Shown: positions 47,268 to 54,883 of the stretch, piece by piece
How the letters are laid out: each line of letters starts with the position of its first letter
How positions within the stretch are numbered: position 1 is the first letter of the stretch
Assembly (NCBI GenBank): GCA_903873805.1
Contig: CAIQQB010000032.1
Location: 18,143-82,142 of the forward strand
Origin: an uncultured Opitutia bacterium
Lineage (GTDB): Bacteria; Verrucomicrobiota; Verrucomicrobiia; Opitutales; Opitutaceae
Direction of reading: 5' to 3'
DNA: 64,000 nucleotides
Translations under genes and position numbers: made by a program
The notes under the pieces: generated by a model
Database searches by the model: none
What the model was told of the DNA's origin: nothing
What the model saw: the letters and a program-made list of their open reading frames with translations, nothing else

Positions 47268-50200
47268 ATGCGCGTCCTCTTCGCCACCGGTAGCCCGGCC
47301 CGTTACATGTTGCCGCCGGTGCTCGGCGAAGCACAGGTGAACTGCGGACCCGACTGGCCCGACCAAACCGGACCCGACGGCCGCGTGCATTCGCTCGCCA
47401 CCCCGGTCGGCGCCTACGATCTCGCCACCATCGCGGCCCGCCTGCCGGCCGAACAGCAGCCCGAGGTCGTCGTGTGCCTCGTCGACGCCAGCTGGCGCAA
47501 TCTGCCGCGCAACCTGGCGGCTTTCCGCTGCCCGCGGGTTCTGCTGGTCGCCGACACCCATCACCAGAGTTCGCCGCTCATCGGCATGGTCCGCTACCTC
47601 GCGGCCGAACCCTTCGACCGGATCGTCTTTCTCTACGACCGCCACCACGCAGATTTCTTCCGGGCCGCGGGCTTTGCCAACCTCCACTGGTTCCCCGGTC
47701 TCACCTTTCCGCACTCCGATGCCGAGGTGGCCGCAGCCCGGGCGCCGCACCGCGAGACCCACGTCGCCTTCGTCGGCCAGGTCGGCCGCCTGCATCCGCG
47801 CCGCACCCGCCTCCTCGAGGCGCTGTCCACCAGGGGACTCGCGGTCGCGCGCCCGGCGCTCCCGCAGCGGGAGGCCCTCCGCTTCTACGGCCAATCCCTG
47901 CTCGCGTTCAACGCCAGCCTCAACGCCGACCTGAATCTGCGGGTCTTCGAGGCGCTGGCGGCCGGGGCCGCACTGCTCACCGACCGGCTGGCACCCGCCG
48001 CCGGGCTGGGCCGGCTCCTGCGCGAAAACGGGGAGTTCATTCCCTACTGCGACGCCGGCGAACTCGCCGACCGCGCCGCCCACTTCCTCCGCCACCCCGC
48101 CGAAGCGGCCGCGATTGGGGCCGCCGGCGCCCGCTGGTTTGACGCGCATCTCAACGAGGCCCGGCGCCGGACCGCGTTCCAGGCCCTGGCCTTTGACGGC
48201 GTCTCGCTGCCGGAGTTTGCCTTCGCCCCCGAGGAGACTACCCGGTTCTTTTTTGGCGGCAACACCGACCGGCTGCTGCAGGCCATGATGGTTTACGAAG
48301 GGGTCCAGGAACTGCACCGGACCCAGGAAACCGTCCGCCTCGAACTCGCGCCCGACACCCCGGCCGAACTGCCGGCGCTCTTTGCCACCCTGCCACGGGT
48401 GCAACTCGGCGCTGCCGCACCCGGCAAAGTCGCCGACCTCGCCGTCTTCGGACACCGGCAGGCGGAGGCCGCGTCCGCGACCGGCGCCGGCCGGTTGTGG
48501 TGCCACGATGTCGGCCCGGACGACCTGCCCGCCCTCGCCGCGCGGTACGCGTCCGCCGGATTTGTACTCGCGAGCCGCGCTGTCGCCGTCTTCGAGCGGA
48601 CCCCGGCCGCCGTTCCCGCCTTGTCCCCGGCCGAAGCCGCGGCGCAGGATGCCGCCCGGGCCCGGACCCATCTGACCCAAGGTGATCCCCAGACGGCGCT
48701 GGCCCTCGCCCGCTCCGCGCTGGAAAAGGACGGCCGCTGTGTGGCGGCCCTGGTGCTGATCGGCGAACTGGCCCTCGCCAGCCAGGGCGGGCCACTGGCC
48801 GAAAAACTTTTCCGCCAGGCGCTGCAGTGGCAACCCGGCGATCTCGCCATCGAGGCCCAGCTCGGCAACGCCCTCTGCCAGCAGAACAAACTGCGGCTGG
48901 CCGCGGAGTGCTTCGAGCGCGTCCTCCGGGCCCGCCCGACCGACCTCGCCGCCCTGCTCGCCCTCAGCCGGCTGCAACTCGCGGAGCAACGGCCGGAGGC
49001 CGCCGAGGCCACCCTGCGCGAGGCCGTCCGCCATCATCCCGCGGATCCCGGCGCCGCCCGCGCCCTGGGAGATTTTCTCAAGCGCCACGGCCACGTTTTC
49101 GAGGCGCTCACCTGGCACCGCCGCGGGCTGGGCAGTCCCGCCGCGGTGCGCCCGGTCGATCCCCGCGGCCGGTCGGTCCGCGTGGCGTTCCTCGTGCAGC
49201 ACCCCCAGGGCTGGACGAGCACGAAAAGCGTCTGGGAGGCGTTCGCCGCCGATCCGGCCTGCACCACCCTCGTGATCGCGGCGCCCTACCAGCATCCCTA
49301 TCCGCCGGAGGGCGGCCCCGAGGCGATCTACGGCTTCCTCCGCGGCGAGGGCGTGCCGTTCGTGCCATGGAACGAATACCTGCTGCTGCCGGACTTTGCC
49401 GACGTGCTGTTTGTCCAGAACCCCTACGACGTGACCCGGCCGGAACCGTTGCGCACCCCGCAACTGCTCAAGCTGGTGCCGCGCCTGGCCTACGTGCCCT
49501 ACGGCCTGGAAATCGGCGGCGGCGAGGAAAACGCGCAGAACCAGTTCAACCTTCCCCTGCAGCACCTCGCCTGGGCGGTCTTCGCCCGGTCCGACCGGCA
49601 CCGGGCGATGTTCGCCCGCCATTGTTCCGCCGGCGACGCCCATGTGACGGTGACCGGGCACCCGCGGCTCGATCCCCTGCGCACGCTCGACTCGCGGCCG
49701 GCCGATCCGGAGTTTGCCGCGTTCGCGCGCGGCCGGAAAATCATCTTCTGGAACCCGCAGTTCGACGTGCGCCCCGACGGCACCGGCTACTCGACGTTCA
49801 TGCTCTGGCAGGAATTTCTCCTCGAAGAATTCGCCCGCCGTCCGGAACTCGCCTTCGTCATCCGGCCCCATCCGCTCTTTTTCGGCACCCTCGAGCGGCG
49901 TGGGCTCTGGAGCGCCACCCAGGTGGCCGGCTTCCTCGCGCGCGTGGAGCGGGCGGGCAACGTGCTGATCGACCGCCGCGCCTCCTACCTGCCGATCTTC
50001 GCGGCCTCGGCGGCGATGCTGTCGGACGCGTCCACCTTCCTCCTCGAGTATCCCGCCACCGGCAAACCGCTCCTCTACCTGCACAATCCACGCGGCCCGC
50101 AGCTCAATGCCGACGGCGAATTCGTCCGCACCCACAGCTACACGGCCGAGCGTCGGGAGGAGCTCGTGGCGTTCCTTGACATGGTTGCGGCCGGCGCGGA

Positions 50201-51071
50201 TCCCCGCGCCGCGGCCCGCCGCGCCGCCTACGGCCAGGTCATGCACGCCCCGGCCGGCGGCGTGGCCCAGGCGATCAAACACACCGTGCTCGAACGCCTC
50301 GCCGCCGAACGCTCCCTCGCCCCCGCCGGGCACCGGGCGCCCGCAACAGCTTCCGCCCCTCCGCCCCCCGCCCTGGTCCCGGACGAACAGCAGTGCCGCG
50401 AACAAAGCCGCGCCTTTTGGAAAAACTGCGCGAACACCCATCTGGCCGACCCGGGCTATTATGCGCGGGCCGCCCAGGCGCTCGCCGACCGGCTGCCCCG
50501 CTTTGTCCGGCCCGGCATCCGCGTGATCGATGTCGGCTGCGGCAACGGCGAGATGACGCTGGCCGCCGCCCAGGCCGGGGCCGACGTCACCGGTTACGAT
50601 GTCAGCGAGGCGCTCGTCCGGGCCGCCCGGGCCCGCGCCCGCGAGCTGGGCGCCCGCCGCGCCCGATTCGAGGTGCTCGACCTGGAACGCGGCCTCGCCG
50701 CCCGCCCGGCGGACGTGGTCCTTTGCCTCGGCGTCTTCAGCTGCATCCATGACGACGAAGTCTGGCTGCGCACCCTCGACCAGTTCGCCGCGATGATTCC
50801 GGCGGGCGGCACGCTCTTTCTGCGCGAATCCGTCATGGGCGGCTCCCTCCAGCGGGTGCGCCATGCCAACGGCTACTATGCCTGCTACCGGCCGGAGGAG
50901 GCCTACCTTGCGGCGGTGACCGCGCGCGGCTTCCGCGAGATCGACCGCGTGCAGCTGGCCGGCCAGCCCGAAGGCCTGGTGAACCGCCTCTGGGTCTTCC
51001 GCCGCACCTCCGCGACCGTCGTTCCGGCACCCGCCGGAGTGGAACCTGCCGCCGCCTCCGTCGCCGCCTGA
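47268..51071 (+). CDS. 1267-residue fusion: glycosyltransferase - TPR - TagF-like transferase - methyltransferase
   Basis: From ATG 47268 (MRVLFATGSPARYMLPP). Part 1 (about 1-345) is a CgeB/GT1-like glycosyltransferase (VVVCLVDASW, then LNLRVFEALAAGAALLTDR). Part 2 (about 457-625) is TPR repeats. Part 3 (about 634-1007) resembles CDP-glycerol glycerophosphotransferases (VTVTGHPRLDPL, FVIRPHP, then MLSDASTFLLEYPATGKPLLYL). Part 4 (about 1041-1267) is a class I SAM methyltransferase (VIDVGCGNGEMTLAAAQ). It lies 353 bp after the second flagellin, with an AT-rich putative promoter patch near 47065-47130. The chemistry is unknown; the fusion suggests successive steps on one scaffold. Confidence 0.85.
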   Translation: MRVLFATGSPARYMLPPVLGEAQVNCGPDWPDQTGPDGRVHSLATPVGAYDLATIAARLPAEQQPEVVVCLVDASWRNLPRNLAAFRCPRVLLVADTHHQSSPLIGMVRYLAAEPFDRIVFLYDRHHADFFRAAGFANLHWFPGLTFPHSDAEVAAARAPHRETHVAFVGQVGRLHPRRTRLLEALSTRGLAVARPALPQREALRFYGQSLLAFNASLNADLNLRVFEALAAGAALLTDRLAPAAGLGRLLRENGEFIPYCDAGELADRAAHFLRHPAEAAAIGAAGARWFDAHLNEARRRTAFQALAFDGVSLPEFAFAPEETTRFFFGGNTDRLLQAMMVYEGVQELHRTQETVRLELAPDTPAELPALFATLPRVQLGAAAPGKVADLAVFGHRQAEAASATGAGRLWCHDVGPDDLPALAARYASAGFVLASRAVAVFERTPAAVPALSPAEAAAQDAARARTHLTQGDPQTALALARSALEKDGRCVAALVLIGELALASQGGPLAEKLFRQALQWQPGDLAIEAQLGNALCQQNKLRLAAECFERVLRARPTDLAALLALSRLQLAEQRPEAAEATLREAVRHHPADPGAARALGDFLKRHGHVFEALTWHRRGLGSPAAVRPVDPRGRSVRVAFLVQHPQGWTSTKSVWEAFAADPACTTLVIAAPYQHPYPPEGGPEAIYGFLRGEGVPFVPWNEYLLLPDFADVLFVQNPYDVTRPEPLRTPQLLKLVPRLAYVPYGLEIGGGEENAQNQFNLPLQHLAWAVFARSDRHRAMFARHCSAGDAHVTVTGHPRLDPLRTLDSRPADPEFAAFARGRKIIFWNPQFDVRPDGTGYSTFMLWQEFLLEEFARRPELAFVIRPHPLFFGTLERRGLWSATQVAGFLARVERAGNVLIDRRASYLPIFAASAAMLSDASTFLLEYPATGKPLLYLHNPRGPQLNADGEFVRTHSYTAERREELVAFLDMVAAGADPRAAARRAAYGQVMHAPAGGVAQAIKHTVLERLAAERSLAPAGHRAPATASAPPPPALVPDEQQCREQSRAFWKNCANTHLADPGYYARAAQALADRLPRFVRPGIRVIDVGCGNGEMTLAAAQAGADVTGYDVSEALVRAARARARELGARRARFEVLDLERGLAARPADVVLCLGVFSCIHDDEVWLRTLDQFAAMIPAGGTLFLRESVMGGSLQRVRHANGYYACYRPEEAYLAAVTARGFREIDRVQLAGQPEGLVNRLWVFRRTSATVVPAPAGVEPAAASVAA

Positions 51072-51083
51072 TCCCCTTTTCCC

Positions 51084-51818
51084 ATGCGCTACACCGGCTC
51101 CAACCACGACATCAGCTACGCCGCCACTCTCGAGTTCTTCGAATCCCGCGGCCGCACGGCCACCGCCGACGCCCCCCAGACCGCCACCATGTACCAGGAT
51201 CGCACGCTGGCCGAGCGCCGCGACGCCTGCGAGCGGGACACCGTCCTGCCGCTGCTGGCCCTCCGCGGGGACGAGCGCGTGCTCGACATCGGCTGCGGCT
51301 ACGGCCGTTGGGCCCAGACCCTCACCGGCCGGATCGGTCGCTACCTCGGCGTCGATTTCAGCGCCGAACTGCTGCGCGTGGCCCGCTCCCTCCAGGTGCC
51401 CGGCAGCGAATTTCAGCGCCTGGCGGCCCAGGAGGTCGCGCCCGACGTCCTCGCCACCCCGCCGCCGTTCGACCTCTTCATCTGCTCGGGCATCCTGATC
51501 TACCTCAACGACGGCGACGTCACCCGGCTCGGCGCGGCCCTGGCCGCCATGGCCGCGCCCGCGGCCCGCGTTTACCTGCGGGAGCCGATGGCCGTGGCCG
51601 AGCGGCTGACGCTCGACCGGTTTCCCTCGGCCGAGCTCCAGCACGAATACAGTGCCATCTACCGCACCCCCGCGCAGTGCCGCGAGCTGTTTGGCGGCCC
51701 GCTGGCGGCCGCGGGATTCAAGTTGGCGCACGAACAGCCGTTATATCCACCGGAACTCTGCAACCGCCGGGAGACGGAGCAGCAGATCCAGCTCTGGACG
51801 AAATCCCATGAAAAATAA
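51084..51818 (+). CDS. Class I SAM-dependent methyltransferase
   Basis: 244 residues. Motif I VLDIGCGYGRWAQTLTGRIG (about 68-87), then GVDFSAELLRVA, and ICSGILIYLNDGDV as the post-I/motif II region. It resembles small-molecule or sugar methyltransferases more than rRNA or protein types. It starts 12 bp after the fusion gene and its last 11 bp overlap the HAD gene, so it belongs to the modification operon. Confidence 0.88.
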   Translation: MRYTGSNHDISYAATLEFFESRGRTATADAPQTATMYQDRTLAERRDACERDTVLPLLALRGDERVLDIGCGYGRWAQTLTGRIGRYLGVDFSAELLRVARSLQVPGSEFQRLAAQEVAPDVLATPPPFDLFICSGILIYLNDGDVTRLGAALAAMAAPAARVYLREPMAVAERLTLDRFPSAELQHEYSAIYRTPAQCRELFGGPLAAAGFKLAHEQPLYPPELCNRRETEQQIQLWTKSHEK

Positions 51819-52416
51819 CACCGCCTTTTGCTTCGATCTCGACGGCACCGTCACCCGCCTCGAGGTCCTGCCGGTCATCGCCGCCGAACTCGGCCTCGCC
51901 GAGGAGATCGGCTTCCTCACGCAGATGACCATCCGCGGACAGATCCCCTTTGAAATGTCCTTCCGCCTGCGCTGCCGGCTGCTCGCCGACATCGAGGTCG
52001 ACACCGTCGCCCACATCGTCGAGGACGTCCCGCTCGACGAGGAGATCGCGGACTTCATCCGGGCGCGCCGCGAACACTGCTACGTGGTCACCGGCAACCT
52101 CAACGTCTGGGTCCGCCGGCTCGTCGGCCGGCTGGGCTGCGGCGTTTACTCCTCCACCGCGGACGCCCGCCCCAACGGCAAGCTGGGGGCGCTCACCAGC
52201 ATTCTGCGCAAGGGCACCGCCATCCGCGACCTCCGCTCCCAGTATGACCGGGTCGTCTGCGTCGGCGAGGGGTTCAACGACCTGCCCATGTTTGAGGAGG
52301 CCGACATCGGTGTGGCCTACGGCGGGGTTCATCCGCCGGCGCGCGAAGTCATTGAAAATGCCGACTATGTCGTCGGCCAAGGAGCCACCCTATGCAAACT
52401 GTTGAACACGCTGTAA
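51808..52416 (+). CDS. HAD-superfamily phosphatase, PSP-like
   Basis: 202 residues from ATG 51808. Motif I FDLDGT with the nucleophile Asp, motif II VVTGN, motif III Lys in NGKL, and motif IV GEGFNDLPMF. The C1 cap is small, as in phosphoserine phosphatase-like HAD-IB proteins. It probably removes phosphate from a small precursor. It overlaps the nucleotidyltransferase by 25 bp, so the two steps are coupled. Confidence 0.85.
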   Translation: MKNNTAFCFDLDGTVTRLEVLPVIAAELGLAEEIGFLTQMTIRGQIPFEMSFRLRCRLLADIEVDTVAHIVEDVPLDEEIADFIRARREHCYVVTGNLNVWVRRLVGRLGCGVYSSTADARPNGKLGALTSILRKGTAIRDLRSQYDRVVCVGEGFNDLPMFEEADIGVAYGGVHPPAREVIENADYVVGQGATLCKLLNTL

Positions 52417-53090
52417 TCGCCGTCGCGGGCCTGGGCTCGCGGCTCGGCCACGGCAAGCCCAAGTGCCTCGTCGAGGTCGCGGGCCGCCGCATCCTGGACT
52501 ACCAGCTCGAGCTGCTGCGCGACGTGCCCGACGTCCGTCTGGTCGTCGGCTATCTGGAGCACGAGGTGATCGAGGCGGCCTTCCGGCTGCGCCCCGACCT
52601 CACTCTGGTGCGCAACCCGTCCTACCGCACCACCACCACCCAGCAGAGCTACTGGCTCGGCTCCCGCCACCTCCGCGGCCCGTGCCTCTACCTCGACGGC
52701 GACATCATCTTCGAGCCCGAGACGTTTCACGCGTTTCTGGTCCAGGCCCGGACGCACGCGCCGCTGATCGCGGTCACGCAGGCCAAGACCGAGCAGGCGG
52801 TGTTCACCGCCGTGCAGCCCGGCGACGCCGATCCGTTCCTGAGCGTCACCAGCTTCAGCCGCACCGACCGTTCGCTCTGGGAATGGGCCAACCTTGCCTG
52901 CCTGCCGCCCGGTCTGCTCGAGGAAAACGGCGGCAATGTTTTTGACCGGCTCAGCCTTCACCTGCCCCTGCGGGCCCAGGCCATCGTCTGCTGCGAGGTC
53001 GACACCGAGGGCGACCTGGCCCAGGCCGAGACGTTCGTCGCCCAGATGCACGCCCAGCAGGCCGCCGGTCCCGCCCGCCACGTGGCCTGA
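52392..53090 (+). CDS. Nucleotidyltransferase, LicC/CDP-alditol type
   Basis: 232 residues. GT-A-like start HAVIAVAGLGSRLGHGKPKCLVEVAGR has the nucleotide-binding Gly-Ser-Arg and Lys. CLYLDGDIIFEP has the metal-binding Asp. The size and the single domain resemble LicC (CTP:phosphocholine) and small CDP-alditol/phosphonate cytidylyltransferases. It would activate a phosphorylated headgroup as a nucleotide diphosphate, a plausible donor for the TagF-like part of the fusion protein at 47268. CTP versus other NTPs cannot be told. Confidence 0.82.
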   Translation: MQTVEHAVIAVAGLGSRLGHGKPKCLVEVAGRRILDYQLELLRDVPDVRLVVGYLEHEVIEAAFRLRPDLTLVRNPSYRTTTTQQSYWLGSRHLRGPCLYLDGDIIFEPETFHAFLVQARTHAPLIAVTQAKTEQAVFTAVQPGDADPFLSVTSFSRTDRSLWEWANLACLPPGLLEENGGNVFDRLSLHLPLRAQAIVCCEVDTEGDLAQAETFVAQMHAQQAAGPARHVA

Positions 53091-53115
53091 GGCGGGCTCC
53101 CGCGCAGCGGGCCAA

Positions 53116-53144
53116 GCAGCGTGTTGGGGTCAACGCGCTCCACC
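53116..53144. repeat. Single arm of the GCGCGTTGGGGTCAACGCGC repeat family
   Basis: Matches the arm at 403-431 in all but two of 29 bases. It lies between the convergent nucleotidyltransferase and O-GlcNAc-transferase-like genes. Confidence 0.75.
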
Positions 53145-53156
53145 CATTCCAACCAG

Positions 53157-53175
53157 AAAGCCGCCGGCGGGCTTT
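53157..53175. terminator. Possible bidirectional terminator hairpin
   Basis: AAAGCC-gccggcg-GGCTTT in the 101-bp convergent gap. The A/T ends suit termination from both sides, but the stem is short. Confidence 0.35.
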
Positions 53176-53191
53176 GCCGCGCCCGGCGCGG

Positions 53192-54883
53192 TCAGCCGGC
53201 CTGCGCAACCGGCACCCGCGCCCTGTCCCTAGCCACGGCGGCGTCCCAGGCCCGGACCAGCGCCGCCTCGTAATTCCGGGTGAAGGCCGCGCCCTGCCCC
53301 AGCGGCCCGGCCAACAACCGGGATCGCAGCGTCAACCGCAATTCGGCGCGCCGGTCGGCATCGGCGGCGAGGCGCACCGCGCGCCGGACGTATTCAGATT
53401 TGTCTGACGCCACCAGCCCGGACAGGCCGACGCAGCGCAGGAAGCTCGCCCCCACCCGGGCCGCATGGGTCGCGCCGGCCAGCGTGACCACCGGCACGCC
53501 CATCAGCAGCGCCTCGCAGGTGGTCGTGGTGCCGTTGTAGGGAAAGGGATCGAGCGCGAGATCGCAGCCGTGGTAGAGCTCGAGGTGCCGGCGCATCGGC
53601 AGCGCCTCGCCGTTGAAGCGGATCCGCTCCGGCCCGGTCCCGTGCCGCGCAAATTCCCCTCGGCAGTGGGCCTGCGTCCCGGGATCGCCCGCCCCGGGCG
53701 ACTTGAGCAGGAGCTGCGCCCCCGGGCACTCCGCCAGGATCCGCGCCCACACCGCGATCGTGCCGGCGGAGAGTTTCGCGAAGTGATTGAAGCTGCAAAA
53801 AGTAAAGGGTCGGTCCGCCCCGCCGGCGGGCGCCGCCGGCGGCGGACAATCCGGCGGCGGCTGGTAGCAGCAGAAGACGTCCGGCAGCCGGAGCAGCTCC
53901 TCGGGCCCGTGCCGGGTGTCGTCTCCGGCCGGCAGGCAGATGTCGTCGGTGATGCGATAATCCATCGCGGCCATCCCGGTGGTGTTGGGATAGCCCAGCC
54001 AGGTTATCTGGACCGGGGCGGCTTGCCGCGCGAAGACCGGCAACCGGTGGCCCGCGGTGTGGCCGGCCAGATCGACCAGAATGTCAATTTCATCCTGCCG
54101 GATGAGTTCCGCCACCGCTTCGTCGTTCAGGGCGGGAATGTCACGCCAGTGTTCCGCGACCGACCGCAAGGCCGCCGTCACGGCATCCTGGCCGGCGCGG
54201 TTGTAATAGCAGAACACCTCGAATTGGCCGCGGTCATGGGCCGCCAGCACCGGGGCGATGAAGAACGCCACCGCATGCTGGCAGAAATCCGGCGAGACAT
54301 AGCCGATCCGCAGCCGGCGGCCCGCCCGCGGGAGCGCGGTCCGCCGTCGCGCCGGCCGGAGCGCCCGGGCGTGGCGCCGGTCCCACTCCCGGTGCCGCCC
54401 CACGAGTTCGGCGGGTGCCAGTTCCCCGACATAATTGCCCGCCAGCAGAGCGTTGCTGTGGGTCGCGGGCGTCGGCGCACCGGCGAGCGCCGCCTGAAAA
54501 TGTTCCAGCGCCTCCGCCATGCAGCCCTGCGCCCGGCAGACCCGGCCGAGGTTGTCATGCGCGGCCGAATACGAACGGCGCAGCCGCAGCGCCTCCTCCA
54601 GCTCGTGCCGCGCCGCGCTCACCCGCCCGGCCCCGAGCAGCGCGCAGCCGAGGATGTTGCGGGCCTCGGGCACCTGCGGCACCAGCGCGACCGCGCGGCT
54701 GAGAACGTCGGCCGCCGCGGCCGCCCGGTCCAGATCGAGCAGCGTCGCACCGAGATTGAGCAGGATCATCGGGTGGCCCGGCGCCAGACCGGCCGCGGTT
54801 TCGAGCTCCGCCAGAGCCTCCTCCGCCCGGCCCTGCCGGCGCAATGCCAGACCCCGCTGGTGATGGGTCTCGGCGGGCGTCAT
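53192..54883 (-). CDS. TPR - GT41 (O-GlcNAc transferase-like) protein 3
   Basis: 563 residues from ATG 54881-54883. TPRs (about 5-150) start with GLALRRQGRAEEALAELETA. The GT41 region (about 190-555) has IGYVSPDFCQHAVAFFI, VDLAGHTAGHRLPVFA, TWLGYPNTTGMAAMDYRITD, TFCSFNHFAKLSAGTIAVW, LLLKSP with the catalytic-site Lys, and FPYNGTTTTCEALLMGVP. It is expected to move GlcNAc from UDP-GlcNAc to Ser/Thr of proteins. Shortest TPR part of the three. Third gene of a tandem set, overlapping the previous one by ATGA. Confidence 0.9.
   Translation of the reverse strand: MTPAETHHQRGLALRRQGRAEEALAELETAAGLAPGHPMILLNLGATLLDLDRAAAAADVLSRAVALVPQVPEARNILGCALLGAGRVSAARHELEEALRLRRSYSAAHDNLGRVCRAQGCMAEALEHFQAALAGAPTPATHSNALLAGNYVGELAPAELVGRHREWDRRHARALRPARRRTALPRAGRRLRIGYVSPDFCQHAVAFFIAPVLAAHDRGQFEVFCYYNRAGQDAVTAALRSVAEHWRDIPALNDEAVAELIRQDEIDILVDLAGHTAGHRLPVFARQAAPVQITWLGYPNTTGMAAMDYRITDDICLPAGDDTRHGPEELLRLPDVFCCYQPPPDCPPPAAPAGGADRPFTFCSFNHFAKLSAGTIAVWARILAECPGAQLLLKSPGAGDPGTQAHCRGEFARHGTGPERIRFNGEALPMRRHLELYHGCDLALDPFPYNGTTTTCEALLMGVPVVTLAGATHAARVGASFLRCVGLSGLVASDKSEYVRRAVRLAADADRRAELRLTLRSRLLAGPLGQGAAFTRNYEAALVRAWDAAVARDRARVPVAQAG

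Noticed and set aside
47118..51731. A very long open frame (about 1537 codons) on the strand opposite the fusion protein
   Set aside because: GC-rich coding DNA leaves the antisense frame open. The plus strand carries clear glycosyltransferase, TPR and methyltransferase motifs, while the antisense translation has none.
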